64,000 nucleotides of DNA from Carnegiea gigantea (lineage: Eukaryota > Streptophyta > Magnoliopsida > Caryophyllales > Cactaceae), in NCBI GenBank assembly GCA_029747015.1, contig JAKOGI010000180.1, forward strand, positions 62,001-126,000. The letters are read 5' to 3'. Below are positions 57,201 to 64,000 of the stretch, piece by piece. The position numbers and the translations under genes were made by a program. The stretch's first letter is position 1. Each line of letters opens with the position of its first letter. The notes under the pieces are model-generated. The model did not search any database. It saw only the letters and a program-made list of their open reading frames with translations, and was not told the origin of the DNA.

Positions 57201-60200
57201 ATAATAGACACCAAGGGTGACCTGTGAGGGAGGGATGATAGGAAAAACTTGAAAAGGGGGTGAAAACATAGAGTTTTGCTCTTTTGAAGCTAAGTTTGAT
57301 GGTTACCTCATGCTTATTAAAAGACAAAAGGCAACACAAATAATTAGATAAGTAGAAAGTTTTGTGTGAAAGAGGCTTAAAAAAGTAGCCTAACCCAAAT
57401 GGATCAACCCTAACCCTAATGGGCCTGACCTGAACTGGTTCAGGTTCTAAAATTTTGTCAAAGACCGTAAATTTTTCAGATGGGTTTATTTTTGCCTGGC
57501 CCACTTACCAGCAATCATATTGCTTCATGTGTTGATGTCATTGACTTTTATAACTGCAAATTGCAATCATCTATGAGCTGCAGGTTTCATCTGTCACTGA
57601 GCATGTTGGTGGTCAAGATGCTGGCACAAATGCTGCAGATTTTGATGATGATGATGGGGGTGGCTTGGTGAGTTAATTATTTTCGTTAACTGGACCACAG
57701 TATTTGAATTTATTTTGGATCATGTTGTTCTCTCGGGAGGTCTATATTGACATGTTTGCCAACCAATGGTGCTGACATTGAGCTGGTGCATGGGGTGCGG
57801 TCAGCAGGCAATAGCCTGTTGGAACTAGGCCCCCGTGGTTGAGAATAGTCAATTGTGCTGTGGAAATTTCATCCACTTTGATGGATTTCATTTACTTGAT
57901 TTTGTCGGTCAGGAACTGAGTCCTAGACATTGTGCAGTGCCATTAATAATTCCTGGAATTGAAAATATATGATGATTGAGATTCTGGCCTTGATGAACAT
58001 GACTGGCCCTTAGGGTTTGCAAATACTAATAGTTAATTAGTTATCCTCCAGAATGAATTTCTTGTGATTTTCCGCATGAAGCACCAATGATATTTTTTGC
58101 TACCTCTTGAATGACAACTTCAACTACTCCCAATGTGGGTTTCACATCTTTGTGGTCTGGGGATATCCAGATGTAGACAGTCTTACCTTGTTGACACACG
58201 TGCAAGCAGATGACATATTTTTGCTTCCACTTGAATCATGGCAAACAAGAGTTTATGCGTTGAGCTTGTGATCTTTGTTTTTTTGAAACATCAATTTCTT
58301 TCTGGATGTTGGCAAGCTACTGAAGTTTTTTCCTTTTTGGCTTTTTTTGAATAAACTTTATTTTCTGATATGTGGAAACTTGTTTCACTTATTTTCATGT
58401 CAGCATGACATGTTGTGTACGGTTGACCCTGCAGGCACTAAATGCTCAGTCCAGAGCTTTGTTAATGCAAAAGTTGGATCGCACCGGCACAGCTTCAAGG
58501 TTGGTGATCTATGTTTTGTCTCTGTCAAGCATTTGATTATTTGGTTTGCTGATCTGACGGTAGTAATGTTGGTCATGTCTGCAGCATTGCAGTGTCACTT
58601 GGTGCACCTGTGCTTAATGGCTCAGCTCCTGGTCAGCAGCCTATTCCATTGCCTCTCAATGGGCAGGCTGCCATTTCTGCACCCATGCTTCCTGTCCAAG
58701 TTCTGCCCACCCCCATATCTGAACCTATTGGGATCCCAAGTGAGTGTTTGCTGTTGAAGAATTTATTTGATCCATCCACTGAGGTTTGTTTTTGGCGCCT
58801 CCTTTCTCTCTCAATTTTTTAAAATTGCCCTTCATTTACAATACGATGAATTTATTTGGCTCTTTGAAATGTCTTGCAGACTGATCCAGAGTTTGACTTG
58901 GACATCAAAGAAGATGTTGAAGAGGAATGTTCGAAGTTTGGTCGAGTGAGGCATATCTACGTTGACAAGTATGTTTTACCGACACATGATAAATACACGG
59001 CTTCTGGAGCAATATGGGAATACGTTGACTGGTTAATCCTATAATTTTGCCGTGTGAAAGTATGAGTTTGCCTTATGTTATCACGTATACCTGTGATATT
59101 AACTATGTGGAAGGCGTCTTTGGGGGGTGGACTAGGCTGTGAGCTAGCTAATCAAACTATCAACCTTGCACCTGAGGGCTATTCCTCAGTCCTCACTTCC
59201 TCTTGCTGCATGGGTTTCATATAGCAGGGAAGGGTTTTTTTGGGGGGGGGGGGGTTTGCTTTCAACTGACTGTTTAGATGGACACTGTAGTTATAATTGT
59301 GAATGCTCTATTTTATGGTAGTTTTCTGAACAATGAAATCTCATTTTGACAGAGGCACTATGCTATGCTCTTTCCTATGGTTTTGCTCTCTGCAAAATCA
59401 TCCCTCTTTCTGAAGGTTCTCTTAGAATGCTAAAATGCCTACTTGATTGTCATTTCGTGTGCAGACACAGTGCTGGTCATGTGTACCTGCGTTTCGACAA
59501 CAAGGAAGCTGCTATGAACGCTCAGCATGGAATGCATATGAGATGGTTTGCTCGTAGATTGATTACAGCGATCTTCATGGTAATGCACTCTTGATGACTT
59601 AACGGTTTTTTATTTTTGGTGCGTTGTAGATTGTTGTCATGTCTTTTCTAGGCGTATTATCTCTCTGTTCAGAGAAACTCAGTACTGATCTTGCGAAGTA
59701 TTTTAGCTGGCCTGGACGTTGTTACTTGGGTTGTAGGATAACTTATTAATGTGGCTAGAATGAATGCGTACAATGCTACTTGGGCCTATAGTTCTTTTCC
59801 TGGAGCCTCTTGAAGATTTTCCTGATGAAAAGCAAGATTGTGTGAAGTCCTGGATGGACTTTCTGACAATTGAGTTACTTAGGAATTTATCACTCCTGGT
59901 GGACAGGGATTCGGTTTTGCTATTGAAGTCCCCAATTTTATCTTTGTTCTTGTAAAGTTAGAAACCATAATGTGTTTTGTCCCCCTCTTTCCATCCCGTC
60001 TGTTGTGAGCAAACTGGACCTTCGATGAGTACAATTAGGATGTACTTCATGAGATCGGTTATCTCTCTCTGGTTTTAATCTGTCTATTTCTCTCATTCGA
60101 TTATTATCAGTTGACGATTATCAAGGTTCAGAAGCTGGAGTGTTGGAAGTACCTCTTTCCCAAATGGGTCCTTCGATATTCTTCATTTGATTTCTATGCA

Positions 60201-60502
60201 TTGTCGTATTCTAATTCCATGAAACTTCTGGGAAGAAAAATTACTCTATGTTCTCATCTTTAATTGTTCTCGTGAATTTGAGATTAAGTTGATCATGATC
60301 TTTCAAAAGCAAAATATAGAATTACACGGAAGCAAAGAAAAGGAATGCAATTATTTGTGTTTTCTTTATCTGTGTTTATTTTCTCTTATTATACCGTTCT
60401 GTCGTGTTCTGAGTTCTGTGCTTTAACTTTCGAACTATTTCTCTTGGTTGTTTGCTGCAGCAACCACAGGATTACGAAGCCAAGTTTAGGGATGCTGCTT
60501 GA
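48299..60502 (+). CDS. RBM39: RBM39/CC1-like splicing factor (RS-like domain, three RRMs)
   Basis: Thirteen GT-AG exons: 48299-48837, 50282-50360, 50470-50526, 53726-53781, 55021-55246, 56368-56454, 56539-56613, 57584-57667, 58435-58499, 58585-58783, 58880-58968, 59465-59579, 60461-60502. They total 1713 nt, 570 residues, with correct phase at each junction. The start MDFDEYEYLEKSVEDSE is the family N-terminus; an upstream in-frame GTG is not needed. Residues 40-180 are Arg/Asp/Glu-rich (RS-like). RRM1 is about 199-277 (TVFAYQMPLKATERDVYEFF; RSKGVGYIEFYD). RRM2 is about 301-377 (RKLYVGNLHFNMTEQQL; CKGFGFVQFAQVEHA). The C-terminal UHM-like RRM3 is about 475-560 (CLLLKNLFDPSTE; AGHVYLRFDNKEAA; MRWFARRLITA). 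The family couples U2AF-type 3' splice-site recognition with transcription in the nucleus. Introns 3, 4, 5 and 12 are long; intron 3 (3.2 kb) holds transposon relics. Confidence 0.96.
48838..50281 (+). other. Intron 1 of the RBM39-like gene
   Basis: 1.44 kb, donor GTAACA, acceptor TTGGTTGCAG. No insertion or conserved element was recognised. Confidence 0.8.
51644..52470. mobile_element. GC-ended inverted-repeat element in RBM39 intron 3
   Basis: The left end (TTTTAAAAAGCGTAGCTGAG, GCGTGCCTCGGCGAGAGGC) and right end (GGCGCCTCGCGCATAGGG, GCGCCTCGGTGTGCTTCAC) are GC-rich, inverted-repeat-like and rich in GCCTCG/CGAGGC words. They enclose about 600 bp of ordinary AT-rich sequence. Possible flanking duplication GATATCAT (about 51630) / GATATTAT (about 52479) suggests an hAT-like 8-bp target site. 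The superfamily is not certain. Confidence 0.45.
52480..53670 (-). mobile_element. Decayed RTE LINE in RBM39 intron 3
   Basis: On the minus strand, damaged frames match the ORF of the LINE at 26028-28863 in order. First LRG-NDEVQEKVKAKKNAYTT (near 53400-53340), then MPQEWRLSSLVPLYEKKGD and NCNNYIKLLSYIRS (about 52900-52810), then PRRPTKEAIHLI (about 52730-52690). Stops and frameshifts are frequent and the endonuclease and C-terminus are missing. It is much older than the 25.7-29.7 kb copy. Confidence 0.7.
58110..58195 (-). mobile_element. RTE 3'-tail relic in RBM39 intron 8
   Basis: CAACTTCAACTACTCCCAAT, GTGGGTTTCACATC and GGGGATATCCAGATGTAGAC match the LINE 3' end at 25685-25750 (CAACAACTCTCAGTGTGGGT, GGGGAGATCCAGCTGTAGGC) with moderate change, in the same orientation. 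It is a severely 5'-truncated RTE insertion or a derived short element. Confidence 0.6.
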
Positions 60503-61146
60503 GCGATAACAACAATTCGTAGCAAACATCTCTAGTTGTAATTTTTTTGACAATTTTAATGCATCAATGGTGTATGATAATTAGATTTATGTAATTTCAA
60601 TTGTGAAAGTCCTTGAGGTATAATAACAATCCGTAGCAGACATCTCAAGTTGTATTCCTTTGACAATTTTAATACATCGGTGGTGTATGATAATTAGATT
60701 TATGTAATTTCCACTGGTGATTTTCACACATCTTCTATGGTAACAATCCGGGTATGCAACTGATAAATTTACTTGGAATACTGTGATATGAAACCAGCTT
60801 TGTTTGTGAGGTACGCCATGGGAATGAGGGAGGCCAGTCCATGAAATCTGTATTCTATAATGGCTGAATGTAGTAGATTCATTGGCCTCCATAATGAGAG
60901 TGGAAATGGGAGGGGGACTGAGATGGTGAAGACGTCAATGGTGCTCTTCTCCTTTGAAAAATGTGAATGGTCCTGTTCTCCTTTGAAAAATGTCTGTATT
61001 ATGTCGTCTATGTTTTGAAACTTGTAAAAAATGTCACTTACCTTTTTAGAACGTGTGATATTACTTAGAACTTCAGTGGTAGGGCATAAAAATAAAAGGT
61101 GTAATTTGGTTGCTGGCTTGGAATTTTAGATGACAGTTCTTTGATC
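60503..61146 (+). other. 3' UTR and downstream flank of the RBM39-like gene
   Basis: It contains a tandem duplication at about 60505-60610 and 60618-60715: GTGTATGATAATTAGATTTA recurs at 60570 and 60683 (period about 113 bp), and AATAACAATCCGTAGCAGAC repeats ATAACAACAATTCGTAGCAA. The rest is non-coding, with a short GTCCTGTTCTCCTTTGAAAA duplication near 60945-60990. Confidence 0.6.
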
Positions 61147-61149
61147 TTA

Positions 61150-61290
61150 GAGCTTGTGCAACGGCAAGCTCACGAGCCGAAATCAAAGGGCGAGTGAGCC
61201 GAACACGGCTCGGGACTTGTGCAGTGGAGCGAGCGAGTGGCTCGGGGAATGGCCGCTAGGGGCAAGCTGCACGCGTGAAGCTTTTTTTGG
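61150..61290. mobile_element. Harbinger-family end (MITE fragment)
   Basis: TTA (61147-61149) is followed by GAGCTTGTGCAACGGCAAGC and CTCACGAGCC, like the GAGCACATCCAGCGG / GTGGCTCGC left end at 31071. CTTGTGCAGTGGAGCGAGCG near 61217 repeats part of it. No right terminus was found in the window. Confidence 0.45.
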
Positions 61291-61677
61291 TAACGTGGAT
61301 GCAGGATGACGTCATTTGTACTTTATATCTGCATAGATGGAACTTGGAAGTAACAGATGAATGGAGGAGAGAGAGACCAGGAAGCCGAGAATTGGGATAG
61401 AGAAGAAGAAAACGAAGCTTGGTTGAAAAGGAGGAGAGAGAGGGAGAGTTGTCTTAATTATAACATTAATTGTATTGTTATCGTTATTTTGAAGCTATTT
61501 TTTAAAATTTTTTCATACGGATGAGAAAAAGAAGGGGAGAGAGGAAGGACTGTTTTTAATGACATTAAATATTATTATTATTATATTAATGATTTTTTAA
61601 TTTTGTCATTATAAATTGATTGTTCTATTTTTCACAAAATTTATCAATTAATTGTCATAACTTATTCATACAAATAA
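61291..61677. other. Non-coding spacer
   Basis: GA-rich leader-like sequence near 61360-61450, then AT-rich. No gene recognised. Confidence 0.35.
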
Positions 61678-64000
61678 TAGTAACACCCGCATTCTCTATT
61701 TTTATGTTAAGCTGACTGTCTTACCTTTTGACGTTATAAAATCGTATTTTAGTAACGATATAAGTTAAATTATTATTGATGTGCTTATGTGAGCGATAAT
61801 TTTATTAAAAAGAACATTATTGTTGCCATTATTATTATTAATTTTGAAATTTTCTGATGATTTTAATAAGCGTTAATAAGGATTATTAATAGGTATTAAG
61901 TCGAGTAGGAATCCGAGTACGATTAGATTGTCAACCTTCGAATTAGTTTCGTTGTTTATTAAATTGAACATTGACGTATTTGGGAACAAATAATCGACAA
62001 AAGGTCGTATTATCAATTTGGGTTTAGAATACACGGTACGAAATTAGACTAGCAGTGTTAATTATTGAGCAAGCTTGAACCAAAAAAAAAAAAGAGAGGG
62101 ACGGGGGGCATTTTCGTCAAAGAGCAACTAGGTTTAAGTCTGGCTCTCCTTCCCCATGGCACGCGACCTCCCCCCCCGGAGCCTCACCTCTCTCTCTCCT
62201 CTTCATCTTCTTCCTCAGCTCTCCTCCGCCATAAACACGCCCGTCAAGCTCTGAATTCCTCGATTTCTCCTCAAACGTGCTTGCAATTCTCCTAATTCAA
62301 CCTTCCCCACAAACTAACAAACCTTTGGTGCGAAATCTGGGCAAAATCAGAAATGACCCAGCACGTTTTCGGTTGAATTGGGCGGCGATTCGAGGACCAA
62401 TCACTTGTTAAAGCTTGGCCATGCAACCTTGTTTCTAGCTACCTCAAATCCTCTATGAATTGGGTGTGAATTCTCTACATCGAACAACCTTCACAACCTG
62501 AAGTCAGTGAGTGAATTCCGGTCAGATTTGGGAGTCCGAATAGCGTGATTTGGCCATGGTTGGAGCAGATTCGTGTGGGTTTGGGCGTAATTGCAGCAAG
62601 GAGTCGAAAATATGAGTCTTCAAGCACTTAAAGTTGAGCCCAGCAGCCTTGAACAAGCCTTCAGCTTGGAATTGAGGTGGGTTTTCTCTTCCTGCTAAAT
62701 TATTACTAATTTCAAACAACTTTTACAAATTTCAGGTAGTCTGTGGTTGAAATCTGAAATTGTATCAGTAAATGGGAGATTTGAGGTTGAATTGAAGTGA
62801 AAATGATGTTGGTCGTGATTTGAAGTTAATGCATGTGAAATAACGCCCAACTTGCTAATCGGGTGATTTGAGGAAATGGTAGAGTAACCACAAACGTGTT
62901 TTAATGCCATTGTTAACTCACTTTAATCTGTCCAACGCGATGCTAATGGATGTTAATATGGATTTAAGGTTCATGCATGTGAAGTAACGCATAGTTTGCT
63001 AACCGGGTGATTTGAGGAATTGTAGGGCAAGATGTTTGTATTTTGTTTGAGGTGATTACATATGAATGCTACACTTATGGATGTTGGTTTTGTGAATTAA
63101 ACGATCGAATTCTTGTGATATTGAATCGAGCTTGGTAGTTGGATGGCCTGAGGTGAAATTATTGCGTAATTTGAGGTTCTTGTGGTCGTTGCTGTGTGAG
63201 GAGGGAGTCTGGGTTTGATATTAAATACAATCGTATGGATTGCGAGGTTTATGAAATACTGAAGTGGATTCTGCTGAAACTGTTCCTGCGAAGTGTTATG
63301 AATGTGCTATTTGTGAACTCCTTCCCTCTTGATGTTGTTAAGTGATGCTATGTGATTGATTTTTGTACTTAAACATCTATAAAAAGGGTTGTTAAAAGCT
63401 TGTTTTCATAATTGCGTATGTTTCTAAATATTTACCAGTTGCCTGATGATTCGTTAAGATGTTTGTAGCCTAAAAGATCCTAAATCGTCGAACTACTCAG
63501 TGCGTGACTCAACTGAGTAGTCAATAGGTTTAGGAGGTTAAAAAGCAAACTAGTAGCGAGTTTGAAAACGTTTTAAGGCTTAAATTTGTTCATATCCCCT
63601 TCTTGTGTTTAAAAGATTGAAACGAGTTAAAAAATGGCAACTGAAGATATCTATTACGAAACTAAGTTCGAAATATACGCTAGTTAAATGCTTTGAGTTT
63701 CGAATGTATTTCGAATTGCGAGTTAGTAACTCCATTACGATTTTAAGAGGTTTTGAAGTTGAATTATGAAGTGTTTTAATGTATTACGTGTGAGCCCCTC
63801 CCCCTTCATGTCATTGAGCTTTATCATGTGTGTGAAGGTGAAAGTGGTTGAAAATAAAATTAGCGAATGACAGCCTATTTTAACTATACGAATGCAGTTT
63901 TTAAGGCACAAACAATTTTAAAAAGGAGTGAGTTGTATAATAAATGATTTTGCTGTGAGAGGTAGCAAACTTATTAGCCACTATGACCATATGCATTAAA
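61678..64000 (+). mobile_element. Probable LTR/leader of an LTR retrotransposon, running off the window
   Basis: TAGTAACACCCGCATTCTC at 61678 resembles the TGTAACACCC start of many plant Ty3/gypsy (Tekay/Del-like) LTRs. The following 2.3 kb is non-coding, with a GC/CT-rich leader-like block (62130-62300) and prose-like moderately AT-rich sequence, as in long LTRs. Blocks at about 62824-62880 and 62968-63025 are duplicates (GCATGTGAARTAACGC, GGGTGATTTGAGGAA; period about 144 bp). There is no PBS, second LTR or coding domain in view, so the call is tentative. It could also be a host gene 5' region. Confidence 0.3.

Overview
The window is nuclear DNA from a flowering plant, probably a dicot. It has GT-AG introns, two plant genes with clear orthologues, and a dense, nested set of plant transposons. 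No prokaryotic or organellar block was seen. Two host genes stand out. The first is a LIKE-COV/DUF502 membrane protein gene at 4971-8246 (+), with six exons visible and the N-terminal exon missing. The second is a complete 13-exon RBM39/CC1-like splicing factor gene at 48299-60502 (+), whose 570-codon frame closes exactly across all junctions.

Layout. 1-3640: decayed Ty3/gypsy Tat-like gag-protease on the minus strand beside a plus-strand plant-mobile-domain fragment. 4971-8246: the COV-like gene. 9102-18843: a TTA-flanked element with AT-microsatellite arms and a captured two-exon gene fragment. It was split by a 7.5 kb Reina-like chromovirus (10043-17519, TSD TACTT), which itself carries a 2.16 kb solo LTR (11554-13711, TSD GGGTC). 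18847-25190: small DNA elements, including a GGGCC-ended MITE, a Mutator-like element full of AGTGAGC motifs, and a long foldback built from GTTGAAGTAGG units and AT arms. 25672-29689: an RTE-clade LINE on the minus strand with an 18-bp TSD and both UTRs present. 30800-30925: a tRNA-derived SINE.

31071-48095 is a stack of PIF/Harbinger DNA: a MITE, then element H2 (31451-42671), then element H1 (42675-48095). H1 has ORF1 (Myb/trihelix-like) and a DDE transposase, each broken only by nonsense codons. H2 has the same genes in worse condition, and its ORF1 is split by a 5.4 kb CACTA-type element. That element carries a TNPA/Transposase_24-like gene and, on the opposite strand, two exons of a captured cytosolic aminopeptidase P1 gene. 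H1 ends about 200 bp before the RBM39 start codon. The RBM39 introns hold a decayed RTE LINE, a GC-rich inverted-repeat element and an RTE 3' tail. The right edge (61.1-64 kb) has another Harbinger-family end and a probable LTR-retrotransposon LTR/leader.

The two host genes have no obvious functional link. Most of the window is transposon-on-transposon insertion around them. Host-gene fragments were captured at least twice: aminopeptidase P1 in the CACTA element, and an unidentified gene in the AT-armed element. All annotation is by reading motifs, splice sites and repeat boundaries. No database search was possible, so family names rest on recognised protein motifs.
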